NCBI GenBank assembly: GCA_028583685.1
Contig: JAMXIF010000077.1
Span: 7,046,241 to 7,110,240, forward strand
Source of the DNA: Petaurus breviceps papuanus
Lineage: Eukaryota; Chordata; Mammalia; Diprotodontia; Petauridae
Direction: 5' to 3'
Length of the DNA stretch: 64,000 nt
Positions 32,352 to 43,602 of the stretch are shown one piece after another (within the stretch, counting starts at the first letter, position 1; each line of letters starts with the position of its first letter). A program made the position numbers and the translations under genes. Below the pieces are notes generated by a model. The model was not told where the DNA came from, made no database searches, and saw only the letters and a list, made by a program, of their open reading frames with translations.

Positions 32352-34910
32352 AGAGGATTCTGGGAAGATGGTGGAAGTAGGTCAGAAAATTTCAAGCTTT
32401 CAAGATTTTCCTCCACAGAAGAAATAAAATAACACCTCTGCAGGAACACAGAACTGTGAAAACTAGTAAGAGTAGGGGCAGAACAGGGGTCCTCTAGGGA
32501 CAATCAGAGAAGATGGGAAGAAAAATCCCAGGACAAAGTTTCTTCCCTGTGAAGTCATAGCAAGCAGCAAGCCCTGGGGTTAGTTGGTGTGGAAGGCTGT
32601 GTCAGCAACACCACAGGAACTTTACTCCCTGGACAGTGAGGGGAATTGGGCATCTGACCTGGGAGGAGCTACCTAACCTCTGCTGGCAAGGAAAGCCAGA
32701 CCCAGCTGTGTTGTGGAGAGCAGCAGGGCTAGAAGGAACCAGTGCACACCCAGGAAGGCCAGAAGCAGTAGGGCTGGATGCCACTGGCTGTGGGCACTTA
32801 GAGGAGGCTGGAGGCCTTGACTTGAATTCAAGGTCAGAGGGGAAAACTGAAGAGGATCAGAGGTTAGAGGTGATTATAAAAATTAAATTACCAAAAAAAA
32901 AATGCACAGGCAAAGAAAAAGACTCCAACCACATAGAGCTACTATTGAAATAGATAGAGAAGAGAGAGCTTTGTCTTCATAGGGGGATACTGAAGCAAAG
33001 AAACTTTCCACCCCAACAAGTTATGTCAAATGGTCACTTGCCCAAAAAGGAATTCATAGAACTTATAAAAGATTTAAAAAATCAAATGAGAGAGATGGAG
33101 GAAAAATTAAAAGGAAAATTAAGAATAATACAAGAAAAACAAGATTATGACAAGAAAGTCAAAAAAAGGTCATGAATCTTAAGGAAGAAAATGAATCCTT
33201 GAAAATCAGAATTGGGCAAGGGGAAGCCAGCAAAGTTACAAGGCAACTTCTTTACAAGAAGAAATTAAAACAAAAGCAAAACCCCAAAATATAAAGAATG
33301 AAAAAATAGAATAGAATGTGAAACATCTCCTAAGAAAATCAATGGATCTAGACAATAGATCAAGAAAAGAAAATATAAGAATAATTGGACTACCTTAAAG
33401 GTCTGATAAAAAACAAAATCTTCATACAACAATACAAGAAATATTAAAGAAAATTGTCCTGAAGCATTAGAACAAAAGGGGAAAGTAGAAATAGAAAAAA
33501 ACCACTGATCACCACCTGAAAGAGATCCTATGAGGAAAACTTACAGAAATATTATAGTTAAATTATGAAACCCCTCAGATCAAGGACAAAATATTTCAAG
33601 CAACAAGAAAAAAATATTACATATGATGGTACTACAATTAGAATCACACAAGATCTAGCATTGGCAACACTAAAAGATCCCAGGTCTTGGAACACTATGT
33701 ATCAGAGCAAAAGACCTGGGGTTCCAGCTGAAAATATCATCCCCAGAAAAGCTAAGCATTATTTCAAATGAAAAAAAATGGATATTTGATCAACTGTCAG
33801 ATTTTCAGGACTCTGTTTACAAAAAAAAAAAACCTGAACCCAATAGAAGATTTTACATTCAAGAGCCAAGAGTACTATAAGGTATGTTCCAATGATCAAT
33901 TATAAGGGACTAAATGAGTATAGAATGTTTACCTTTTATGTATGGAAAATGTAAAACCTATGTCTAAAATTGTTGCTAGTAATTGGGTAGCTTATAAGAA
34001 AGATTGGTGTAGACCTTAGTATTATATGACTTCAAAAAGTAAAACCATTCAAGAACAGCTAAAGGAGTAATTATCTTATACAAATGAGGTGCAAGAGGAA
34101 GAATCAATACAGAGTAGTTAGATGGAGAGAGGCTGTTAGTTCTGGAAACCTACTTTCATCAGGAATGGGCTTAAAAGGAAAAAATACATATATATCTAGA
34201 AGAGTATAAAAGTCTTCTAAATAAAAAAAGAAATAAATCTAAGGGGATCGGGAGGGGGAAGAGGATAAAGGAGGGATCTTTAGAGGGGAGGTTTAGGGAA
34301 TAGGTTAAAAGGCGGATAGAGAAGGGTCTTTAGATTTAGGGGAATGGGAGGGTGAGAGAGGAACTGTTGGAGTGAGGACACGTGAAGTAACAGGAGGGCA
34401 AGGTAGCAGATAGGAATAAAGTAGAGAAGACTTAGGAGATATAGGTAAAAAGAGATATGCACAAACATAAAAACAAGATCAGGACTGGAATCTCTTAGGG
34501 AAAATAAATGCTTATCAATGTATGTATGTATATTAATGTGTATGTATATATCAATACCTACATATAAATATATCCATGCTCAATTGTAGCCTTGGGGTGG
34601 TGGGTAGAGGGGAGAAAGGAGGAAAAAGAACAAAGTAAAAAGAGTCTATCAGAGAACAAAAGAAAACCTACTAGGAAGCATAGAAAAGATGGGCAGCTTT
34701 CAATATAATGCACAGTATTGAATATATAGGTTTCCTTGAAATGATAAGTTATTACTCTATATTCTGAATCCTCTCCTATGTTCTTCTGTGCACATGCTAT
34801 TTTTTCTTTTTATATTTTATATTTAACTTTAATATTTAAGTTTATAATGTTTCCTTTCCTTTTCTTATTATGTATTTAAGTTTTAGTATTTGTCTAAAAA
34901 ATTAAAAAAA
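32352..34910 (+). mobile_element. Complete HAL1-type retroposon with 18-base target duplication
   Basis: A 2.56 kb sense element. It starts agaggattctgggaagatgg, like an L1 5' UTR, and ends in an A-rich tail. The perfect direct repeat aaagagtagggtaaggaa flanks it (32334-32351 and 34911-34928). A 5' UTR with a possible 105-codon frame (32636-32953) is followed by ORF1, whose coiled-coil part lies near 33022-33300 and whose RRM/C-terminal part (NIRIIGLP, then TIRITQDLALATLKDPRSWN) lies at 33370-33770. An AT-rich spacer replaces ORF2; no reverse transcriptase is visible. ORF1 is frameshifted, so the copy is dead. Family rests on similarity to L1 ORF1p. Confidence 0.78.
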
Positions 34911-35010
34911 AAAGAGTAGGGTAAGGAAGTGGGGGAGGAAAGGGAGGAGGCAGAAGAGGGGAACAGTGAAGAGGGGAAGGAACAGGAGGGCAAGGAGGAA
35001 CATTAGGAGA
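34911..35010. repeat. Continuation of the polypurine tract
   Basis: GGGAGGAA-type purine sequence continues the tract that ends at 32351, showing that the HAL1 split one repeat. Confidence 0.9.
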
Positions 35011-35224
35011 CTGAAATAGCTGTAAAATGCTGACTTGCAAGTAATAAATAAGGAATCTTTCATGTTGGCTCAAGTGTCACTTATACTGGAACAGGGAAAT
35101 GGTATGTTAAAGGACAAATTTCCATTGAGAATCCTTAAAGCTTCCAGCTTGGGGAAGGTTAGTGTGCAAGGAAAAAGCAAAGGCACAGAGATGGTAACTT
35201 TGCAATTGCCTCTTTTCCTATCAT

Positions 35225-35490
35225 TCCCCTATAAGGCTCCTTTCTCCAATCCCCTCTCCATTCTTCATCTCCCCAATCTCTCTTCTTCCTTTCCCTTTTC
35301 TCCTTTTCCCTTTTCCTCCTCTCCTTTCCCCATTTCTATTCCACTTCTATTCCCCCTTTCTTTCCTATCCCCCTTTCCCCTCCCCTTCTTCTTCCTTCCT
35401 CCTCCTTCCCATTTCTTTCCTCATCCATTCTTTCTTCTTTTCCTTCCTCTTTTTCTCTTTCTATCCATTTCACAACTCTCTTCCCTCTTG
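35225..35490. repeat. Polypyrimidine CCTTTT/TTCCTC tract
   Basis: About 265 bases mostly of C and T, opposite in strand bias to the purine tract upstream. Frames across it (Pro/Leu/Phe-rich; Glu/Arg-rich) are compositional. Confidence 0.93.
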
Positions 35491-35499
35491 CCAGGATTT

Positions 35500-36042
35500 C
35501 AGAAACATCACTGATTTTAAACAGAAGAAACCAATATAAAAATCCTCTCAAGCAAAGAAACCGGGTGACTGTCTTTACATTGTTTCTATTCATGGCTGGC
35601 TAGCTTTACATTTTCTGATCACTGAATGCCACTGAGACCAGAAAACCAGTTTCTTCCTGAGCATCAGTGGACTGTCTAGAGGTCCTGCATTATTGATTTT
35701 CTGCTTGTAGACTCCAGTTGCTCTGTCAATCATGAGTTAGAAAAACAAGATGGCAGTCAATAAGCAGAAGGATGGAGCTCCCCTCCCATGAAATCAACAA
35801 AGTAATTCAGAGGGTCTGACTTCCAGGGAAAATGCTGGAATGCTCCAGAGGAAAGAAACCAGATGACCCTCATAGAAAAAGAAAAAGGGAGAAAAACAGG
35901 CAGCTGTCTTCCCTCCCCTCCTCTCCAACAAGACCTGGAATAGTCTTTGTTTTTAACGGAACATCTTCCCATCAGATAATATTGGACATTTATATGTAAG
36001 ATAGGCCCCACAGTATCACAGAGATACATCCTTTTATTAATT
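35500..36042. other. Unassigned sequence
   Basis: About 540 bases with no recognised repeat. A 90-codon minus-strand frame (35757-36029) has no motif. Confidence 0.4.
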
Positions 36043-36055
36043 AAAAGAAAATGGA

Positions 36056-36214
36056 GGGGCAGATGGGTGGAGCAGTGAATAGAGCACCAGACCTGGAGTC
36101 AGGAGGACCTGAGTTAAAATCTGGCCTCAGACCCTAACACTTACTAGCCATGTCACCTTGGGCAAGTCACTTAACCCCAATTGCCCTACCTTCCCCCCTC
36201 CAAAAAAAAAAAGT
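36056..36214 (+). mobile_element. MAR1-type SINE with target-site duplication
   Basis: The full order ggcagatgggtggagcagtg, agtcaggaggacctgagtta, gccatgtcaccttgggcaag, taaccccaattgccctacct and an A-rich tail. The 12-base aaagaaaatgga flanks it exactly (36044-36055 and 36215-36226). Confidence 0.93.
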
Positions 36215-36339
36215 AAAGAAAATGGAATCAGAAGCCATAAAACTCTTTTCTTTTCGATGGAAATAGGAACTGTGACTTTGTTCTTCAAACTCTGCTGACT
36301 TTCACCTTCTCTTGGAGGAGATATCATCTCATGGAATCT

Positions 36340-36500
36340 AGCATGCATCCATTCATTCATTTATTCATTAATTCAATGCAAGTTTATTAACTGCCTACTA
36401 AGTGATAGGTATTGAGTATTAAAAGGTAAAACCGCAATAAGTCTCCTTGAAGGGTTTTCAAAGAGTTCATGTTCTATGGAAAGGAATGACATGTATGTAT
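36340..36500 (-). mobile_element. L2-type LINE 3' end, minus strand
   Basis: The motifs ttcattcatttattcattaa, gcaagtttattaactgccta and gttttcaaagagttcatgtt are the reversed L2 terminus. Confidence 0.65.
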
Positions 36501-36609
36501 ATGTAACTGGAGGTTAATCAGAGGAGTCTCTATTCAATTGGATGAACTCCAATTAACTCCATGAAATTACAGGGTCTGGACCTTGCTGCAGGAATTTGAT
36601 GGGAACCTC

Positions 36610-37144
36610 TGTAGCAGCAAGCACCCCAAGCGTCCTCAGGGTTTGCAGCTACCACAGGTTCTTGGATCTGCTTTGTTAAAGGAAAGCAACTCAAAATGGG
36701 TTAACAAGCTTACTTTAATCAGTCAGACATATATCGTTTACCTTATTCAGGGGAAAAAGGTCAGCACCCCAACTTCAAAGTATACAAGCATAATTATCAA
36801 GACAGAAACATCAAGTAGACAGATTTCCAAACTGTCCAACCATTACATCCATACCCAGTCAACATCTGGGTTTCCACATTCTGGGTTTTTCAAAGCCAGG
36901 GGACTCTCAACAACGGCTTCCCAGAATTCAGATCAAATCACAGAATACTTCTCAAAGTGAGTCCCAAAACAAAGCTACACATCAGGGCTTATATAGCCTT
37001 CTCCTGGCTCAGAGAATGTAACAACCCCATTGACCCACTGGCCAATCAAAAAGTATCTACTGAAAAACAAGCCTCCCACACCAGGCTCCAGGTGCACGTT
37101 AGCCTAGGGGCAGTGAAGATCTTTAAATCTGCATTTCCATTACA
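36610..37144 (-). mobile_element. Solo LTR of an endogenous retrovirus (family A)
   Basis: A 535-base fossil LTR, minus strand, with TG and CA ends and a perfect 5-base target duplication (acctc at 36605-36609 and 37145-37149). A TATA-like motif (ttatatag, 36989-36996) and polyadenylation-like tttaat (36714-36719), both read on the minus strand, mark U3 and R. No internal retroviral region is present, as expected after LTR-LTR recombination. It belongs to the same family as the LTR at 50847. Class is not certain; a 5-base duplication fits several. Confidence 0.8.
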
Positions 37145-37149
37145 ACCTC

Positions 37150-37545
37150 CCAGAGAAGCGGGCATTATGACAATGATTGTTTTGCTAGAGTAGTATTTAT
37201 GCTGTGAAAGGAGGTAAAAAAAAATTTAAATAAAAATGTCACCATTCTCCAAAACTCACCAGGCCATTTTAGAGGCATTGTAAAAAGCACTAGAGAGGGA
37301 GGGCTTGTTTAGATCTTGTATGTAGGAGTGTGTTTGGAGTCTAGTATTGATTTCTGGCAGGCCATGATATGTGGGCTATTAATCCCTATCAATAACCTCT
37401 GTATGGATCTCCATGTAGACTTAGACATACATCCTCACAAAGGAAAGGAGTTACTGTTTGTCTTTAGACTTCTTTAATAGAACAGTAAACAAACCCCACA
37501 TGAGACCCAAACACAACAGTTAAATTTACTGAACGATAACTATAT
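37150..37545. other. Unassigned sequence
   Basis: About 400 bases with no recognised repeat or coding signal. Confidence 0.4.
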
Positions 37546-37549
37546 CCTT

Positions 37550-37995
37550 AAGCTAATCATAACTCACATTTATACAGAGTTTTCCAGTTTACAAAGTACC
37601 TTCCTCCTAACTGCACCGATGAGTCAATACTGGTCAGCGACTTGATTAGTCACAAAGCCAGTGTGCTGCAGAATCAGGACTGGATTCAGGCCTGCTACAA
37701 ACAATATGAAAGCACTGTCTCCAATGCTAGCCACTTCTTGCTAGTCAATAGTGAGCAGTTGTTGATTTGTCTGTTTGATTGCTTTTGGTTATTGCTATTT
37801 GGCTTTCAAATAAAGACCTTGGAGAATAGAATTCGATTTGGTAGGAAATATATGAATGTGCTAGACCAAAGTACTCATTTTACAGATGAGGAAATTGAGT
37901 CCAGGTTAGGTTAAGTGACTTATCTAAGGTTACCCAAATTCTAAATGTGATATTAGAATACTGGAATTGATGCTAGAATTGTAAATCAAGGCTGA
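37550..37995 (-). mobile_element. MIR-type CORE-SINE fragments, minus strand
   Basis: acagagttttccagtttaca (37576) and cattttacagatgaggaaat (37877), followed by tagaatactggaattgat, are pieces of one or two reverse-complement MIRs with unassigned sequence between. Confidence 0.5.
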
Positions 37996-38084
37996 TGAGT
38001 CCAGAAGTAGTACCTTTTTTTACTATACACATAGCCTTGTCAGCATTTTGTGTTTTTTTTTAACTCTACTAAGATTATTTCCTC

Positions 38085-38573
38085 AAAAAATATTTATTTA
38101 TTTTTAGTTTTCAACATTCACTTTTATAAGATTCTGAGTTCTAAATTCCCCCCTCCTTCCCCTCTACCATTCCCAAGATGGCATGCAATCTGAAACAGGC
38201 TATACAGGTATGATCACATGAAACATATTTCCACATTACTCTTGTTGTGAAAAAAGAATCAGAAAAAAAGGGAAAAACTGCAAGTAAGAAAAAAAAAGAG
38301 AAAATAGCATGGTTCGATCTGCATTCAAATTCCATAGTTCTTTCTCTGGATATGAATAGCATTTTCCATTATGAGTCTTTTGGAATCGTCTTAGATCATG
38401 CCATTGCTGAGAAGAGCTAAATCTATCAAAGTTGGTCATTGAACAATGTTGCTGTTAAAGCGTACAATGTTTTTTTCTGGTTCTGCTCACCTCCCTCATC
38501 ATCAGTTCATGTAAGTCTTCCCAGGTTTTTCTGAAATCCAGCTGCTTGTAATTTCGTATGGAGCAATGCTATT
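38085..38573 (-). mobile_element. L1 3' UTR fragment, minus strand, interrupted by an LTR
   Basis: The reverse complement shows the L1 3' end order: tttatttttagttttcaaca, acatatttccacattactct, atgaatagcattttccatta, cttagatcatgccattgctg and aggtttttctgaaatccagc. It ends at the 5' target duplication of the LTR at 38574. Confidence 0.8.
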
Positions 38574-39391
38574 TGTTAGTTCCGCAAGTGTGAGAGACAC
38601 TGCAGCAGTCACAAGATGTCAGAGGGAGTGCACGTGACCTCTGAGGGGCAGGGGTTTGGAGATACGGAGGCCGACTCTGCTGGGTCATAAAGGCCGACAT
38701 GGCATTGAGTGCAGGGTCGTGGGGGCCGTCTCTGCTGTGTTGGGAAAGGCCGACGTGGCACTGAGCGTGCCCCATAAACATGGACACCTCTTAACATGTG
38801 CTCCTTTGCCCTGCACTCGGGAGAGTGCACGATTGGCTCCCACATGACAGGTGACAAGGGGGCAGCCGGAGGGGGTGCACATGGCTTTCTGAGGGACGTT
38901 GTTGGGACAGCTTTGCCTGGGGGTTAACCAACCAGGGATAAGGGAGTTTTGGGTGCAGTGACGCGAGAGTGATACTCAGCATGGCAGTGCGTAAAGGACT
39001 TCCAGGAAGGACGTTGCTCCTTGGTCTCTTACAATGTACTCGGGAAAGAACGTAATTGGCCCCGCAAGGCGTGCCGGCAAGGATTATAAATTGGGGAGAT
39101 AGAGGAAGTGAGTTCCTGCTTAGTTCCTGTTCCGCCTGGGAGTAGAGGAAGGGAGTGAGTTGAGGGAGTTCAGTTAGTTCCAGTCCCACCTGGAAGTGAG
39201 TTAGTTCCTGTGCCTGTTCCTGTGCTTGCTTGTGGTGCTGTTAAGATGTAATGGAATAAACAGCTTCACATCATGCTCTCCATGTCCTGGGTGTTCTGTG
39301 GGGGTAAGTTCTTTGGAGACAAGAAGCCAGAGACGTCCGAAGACCTTGTATAAGGTAAGATAAGGCTGGAGTTGGGACCAGGACCCCAACA
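38574..39391 (+). mobile_element. Solo LTR of an endogenous retrovirus (family D), long
   Basis: An 818-base fossil LTR with TG and CA ends, flanked by gctatt (38568-38573) and actatt (39392-39397), a 6-base duplication matching at five. A TATA box (tataaa, 39085-39090) and a polyadenylation signal (aataaa, 39255-39260) define U3, R and U5. U3 holds a 55-base direct duplication (38669-38723 and 38724-38779) and a second, looser one. No internal region remains. The 132-codon minus-strand frame (38791-39189) lies in the LTR and is not a gene. Confidence 0.78.
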
Positions 39392-39429
39392 ACTATTAAG
39401 AATATTTCTTAGAGATATTAATATCTCAT

Positions 39430-39675
39430 ACAAGATAGGGCAAGTAAATGGCACAGTGGATAGAGCACCTGTCTTGGAATCAGGAAGACTAAACTTCGTG
39501 AGTTCAAATCTGGCCTCAGACACTTAACCTTTTTTGCCTCAGTTTCCTCATTTGTAAAGTAAACTGGAGGAAAGGAAGTGGTAAACTCTAACATCTCTGC
39601 CAAGAAAACCACAAATAGAATCATGAATATTTGTACAGGAGTGAAAAATGACTTAACAACAACAAAAACAGGTAT
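39430..39675 (+). mobile_element. CORE-SINE with Bov-B/RTE-like tail
   Basis: A tRNA-like head (ggcacagtggatagagcacc), B-box (gtgagttcaaatctggcctc), and a tail reading gaaagtggtaaact-like variants, then gccaagaaaaccacaaatag and a terminal CAACAACAA run. Confidence 0.75.
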
Positions 39676-39704
39676 TAATCTACTCCTCTGCCTTATTGAG
39701 TATA

Positions 39705-39900
39705 GGCTGGTTAGGTGATGAAGTAAAAAGACCACTGCCTTTGGCATCAGAAAATCTAGGCTTTAATCCAGACTCTGTTTCTTATTACCTAGATGACCTT
39801 GGGCTGATTTACTACTTCTTGCTGAACTTTCGATTTTCATCTACAAAATAAGGACTTTGGACTAAATGATTTATAAGTTCCTTCCAGTTTTCTCTAGGTC
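39705..39900 (+). mobile_element. MIR-type CORE-SINE
   Basis: The motifs taggctttaatccagactct, tacctagatgaccttgggct and ctacaaaataaggactttgg are in MIR order. Confidence 0.7.
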
Positions 39901-39959
39901 CATACATGGGTCTTTACTTGATGAGTGAGAGTCATGAAGTAGCATCCATCATGAACCTG

Positions 39960-40135
39960 ATTATTTTTCTTTTAAAAATTGTTATTTTTATTGATAACAT
40001 GTTTTAACATTATCTTTATTTCTGATACATTCCTCTCTTCTTCTACCATCCCTGAGCCATCACTTATAAACAGATTACAAAAGAAGTGAAAACAATAATT
40101 CAATAACACATCAACCTTGATTGAAAATATATACA
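39960..40135 (-). mobile_element. Older L1-family 3' end, minus strand
   Basis: attgttatttttattgataa and acattatctttatttctgat resemble the 3' end of older marsupial L1 families in reverse. Weakly supported. Confidence 0.4.
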
Positions 40136-40424
40136 ATATTCAATGTCCATGGTTTCGTCTCCCCTCCCCTGCCCTGCCCTCCCCTCCCCTCCCCTCTCTT
40201 CTCTTTTTCCTATTTCACCCAGGCTGGAAGTACAGCAGCCATTTTCAGGTCAACCCCAGTATTGATTGTTATGGAAGTTTTAATCTACTCTCTTTTTTCA
40301 CATCGGTCAGCTTGTCTTTCTTAGGTAATGTGGTGGCACTATATTGGTGTTAGACCTAGAGTGGATATCCAATAGATTTTGGTCCTACTCAGTGTGCATC
40401 ACCCATGCCTGGCTTAGGAGCTCC

Positions 40425-40690
40425 ATTTAAAAAAAATATCAATTTTATTTTCAGTTTCAAATTGCCCTTTTAGCTTATCTTCCTCCCTGACCTGAGAAAG
40501 CAAGAAAAACCAATCTCTTTACAAATATTTATAGTCAAACAAAACAAATTCTCACATTAGTCATGTTAACACACACATGCTTCCATTTTCACTTTGCATG
40601 CAACATGTCTTTATCTGGAGAGGGATAGCATGTTTTATCATGAGTAGGTGGTTCATTTCTGAACAATAAATCTCAGTGTCCATTCTAATG
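40425..40690 (-). mobile_element. L1-family 3' UTR fragment, minus strand
   Basis: The motifs caattttattttcagtttca, aacaaattctcacattagtc and gggatagcatgttttatcat are L1 3' UTR in reverse. Confidence 0.6.
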
Positions 40691-40809
40691 AGACTTTTAG
40701 ATATTGGGCCAAATCATTAATGACCTTAGGACATCCTTAGGAAATTGTTAAAAACCTCAGTCTTTTCTTGCAATTTTTTTTCACCCCAAAACTAAATTCA
40801 GGCAAATTC

Positions 40810-40955
40810 TGATGAATTTAAGAGGAAATCTGAGTTTCTCCTATGAACTGAGATGAATTGTGTGATGATGGGAAAGTCCTTATTGGGCTTCCCAGTTTCC
40901 TTATCTGTTAAACAGGTGCTTAGAGCCCTTTTCAGTTTTACATTTCCCATTGCTA
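40810..40955 (+). mobile_element. MIR-type CORE-SINE fragment
   Basis: The motifs tgtgatgatgggaaagtcct and cccagtttccttatctgtta are in MIR order. Confidence 0.5.
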
Positions 40956-41109
40956 GTTGTCTGCAGAGTTCAGAATATATTTTGTGAAGTTTTGTTAGAT
41001 ATAAATATTTGTATGAATATTCATAAATCAGAAAGTATTTCCAGCTTTGGCTTAGAAAAGCATGATACCTACCACATAGGCCTTAGCAAAATGTAGCCAC
41101 TAGATTCCT

Positions 41110-41835
41110 TCAATCATCACTCAACCAACAAGAATTTACTAAGGTCCTACTATGTGCCAAGCATTGTAATAGGCACAGATGATTCAAAGTCAAAAATGAA
41201 TGAGTCATTTGCCTTAAGGTAAGAGTTGGAGACAATATATACACCTGTAAGCATAAGCAGAACAGGTATATATAAAATTACAAAAAAAAAGTAAATGCAA
41301 GATGATATTTTGGGGAGAAGTACAGTAGCTGGGAAAATCAGGAAAGCTTTCTGATAGGAGATGGGATTTGAGAAAAGTTTTGAAGAAAACTTGGGAAGCC
41401 AATAGGTAGGGATGATGAGGGGAGAGCATTGTAGGTATGAAGAAGTGCCTCATAAAAGCATAGGCACAAATGTAAAGGCTGAAAGGCATACACTTTGGTA
41501 ATGAGCCTTATGTGTAAGAAACAACAAGAAGGCAGGCATTGCTAAACCAGAAGGTACAAGGAGGAGAGCAAAGGAAAGAATATCTAAGAGCCAACTTGTG
41601 AAAAGCTTTCTAAGCTCAACAGGATCCCGGGCATAATAGGTAGCTAGGAGAGTTTATTGAGTGGGGGAATGATATAGTAATACTTGAACTTTGGGAAGAT
41701 CACTTTGGTGATTTAGTGGAATACAAATTGGAGTACGGAGACAGTTGAGGCAGAAAGATCAGTTAGAAGGCTATTAGAGACGTCTAGACATGAGGTAATG
41801 AGAGCCTGTACCAGGGTTATGGTTCTATGAGTGAA
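41110..41835 (-). mobile_element. L2-type LINE, long minus-strand copy
   Basis: In order: gaatttactaaggtcctact, ggagatgggatttgagaaaa, ggggagagcattgtaggtat, agtttattgagtgggggaat, tgggaagatcactttggtga, aggctattagagacgtctag and gagagcctgtaccagggtta. Colinear with about 720 bases of L2 in reverse. Confidence 0.8.
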
Positions 41836-41839
41836 GCAA

Positions 41840-42105
41840 CACACATAAAAGTTGGTCTGGTGATCTCATCATGATGCTTTCATTGGACCTGATTTCTACT
41901 TGGCATGGTGTCATTGATGATAGTGATGGATGGTTGCTGACCAATGGTTACAAAGTATTATTTGAGCATCACTCTAGCACTTTCATGGTAACCTCTAGCC
42001 ATGGCAGTATCTCTTACCTACAAATATTAATCTTCACTTATCATTGCTCTGTCAATCTTTCAGGGCTCATGGTAGGTTTCCTTTTCTACTCTCAAAGGAT
42101 CTGGT
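41840..42105. other. Unassigned sequence
   Basis: About 265 bases with no recognised family; an 85-codon frame (41871-42128) has no motif. Confidence 0.4.
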
Positions 42106-42109
42106 GCCT

Positions 42110-42380
42110 CTATGACTGGAGCAGCTAAGTAGCACCATTTGTATAGAGTGCCAGGTCTGGAGTCAGGAAGACTCATCTTCCTGAGTTCAAATATGGCCTC
42201 AGACACGTACTAGTTATGTGACCCTAGGCAAGTCACTTAATCCTGTTTGCCTCAGTTTCCTCATATGTAAAATGAGGTGGGGAAGAAATGGCAAACCATT
42301 TCAGTATCTTTGCCAAGAAAACCCCGGATGGGATCAAATAGAGTTGGACATGACTGGAAAATTACTGAACAACAACCTCC
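42110..42380 (+). mobile_element. CORE-SINE with Bov-B/RTE-like tail
   Basis: Full order: tgactggagcagctaagtag, gtctggagtcaggaagactc, tagttatgtgaccctaggca, gtttcctcatatgtaaaatg, then the tail gaaatggcaaaccatttcag, gatcaaatagagttggacat and gactggaaaattactgaaca. Confidence 0.85.
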
Positions 42381-42439
42381 ATGATATCTCTTACCTCTAC
42401 CCTCTTTTTTTCACCCACATGGCCATTGCTTTATTTAGC

Positions 42440-42650
42440 TCAAGTCTGAAAAGGTGGCATGGGACAGTGGAAAGGACGCTGGATTTTAGAATCAAAAGAC
42501 ATAGGTTCAAATCCTGGTTCAACTTCTTACTACCTGTGTGACCATGGGAAAATTTCTTTGCTTCAGTTTCCTACTATAAAATGAAGGTCTTGGCCTACAT
42601 GAATACTAAAGTTTCTTTTCAAACATAACCCTTGATTATATGATTCCCTT
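42440..42650 (+). mobile_element. MIR-type CORE-SINE
   Basis: The motifs gacataggttcaaatcctgg, actacctgtgtgaccatggg and cttcagtttcctactataaa are in MIR order. Confidence 0.8.
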
Positions 42651-42654
42651 CTGT

Positions 42655-42915
42655 CTTACTAATGCACAGGCCTTCACTGCCTCTTTCTTGCTACTATTAC
42701 AAGACCTTCCTATTTCATCTTCTAGATTAAAAATCTCTTCTTCATTTAATCCATCCTTTATATAACTACCATGTCATTCCCCTATGCCATAAGCTCAGGT
42801 GATGCCTTATTGTCTCTGCATAAAATATAAATTCCTCTCTCTGTGTTTCACAAACCTGTTCCAAATTATTGTTCCAAACTATATTTATTTCCTATTTACT
42901 TCATTTGGTCCAACC
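42655..42915 (+). mobile_element. L2-type LINE fragment, plus strand
   Basis: ggccttcactgcctctttct, ataaaatataaattcctctc and tcacaaacctgttccaaatt fit the L2 3' coding region. Confidence 0.5.
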
Positions 42916-42929
42916 AGAAAGGTCTTTTT

Positions 42930-43550
42930 ACAAATCCTTGATATTCATGCCTTTAAGAAGTTCATATTCTAATTGTGGAGACAATATGAAAACAATTATG
43001 TAATAAGGATGGTCATATGCATATATATATGTATATACGCCTATCTGAATATATGCATGTTCACACATAGTACATATAAACATGTATCTGTATACACTCA
43101 TATGCATATATGTACATTATATACACATATGTGTAGATGTCTATATATCTATTTCATCTATCTATGGTAAATGGGAAGTAATTTTAGTATTCTTAGTATT
43201 ATTCTTCTTCAGTATTCTTAGCTTTAGAGAGAAGGCAAAGACCTTTTATAAACAATAAGATTTGAATTGAATCATGAAGGAAGTCAGTTGGCAAAGGTGA
43301 AGAGGGAGAGCCACTCTTGTCAAGGTGGGGACAGCTCATGAAAAAAGCACAAAGTCACAGGACGTGGAGTGCTGTGTATAATAAACAGTAAGAAGTCAGC
43401 TATGGCTCAGCTGTAAAGTACATGGAGGGGAGTAAAGCATGCACTTTATATTCGATCCTGGAGGTACCAGGAAGCCATTGGAGCTTATTTATTTTTGCAT
43501 TTTTGGAGGGCAATTTGGGTTAAGTAACTTGCCCAAGGTTACACGGCTAG

Positions 43551-43602
<52 letters not shown>

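Noticed and set aside
31781-32503. 240-codon minus-strand open frame, the longest in the window
   Set aside because: It spans a polypurine tract and a gap; its Ser/Pro/Leu/Phe composition follows from GGA/GAA repeats. No domain is visible.
35035-35514. 159-codon plus-strand frame
   Set aside because: Its second half is a pyrimidine tract (Pro/Phe/Leu-rich); the first half has no motif or supporting splice sites.
38791-39189. 132-codon minus-strand frame
   Set aside because: It lies antisense within a solo LTR and has no recognisable domain.
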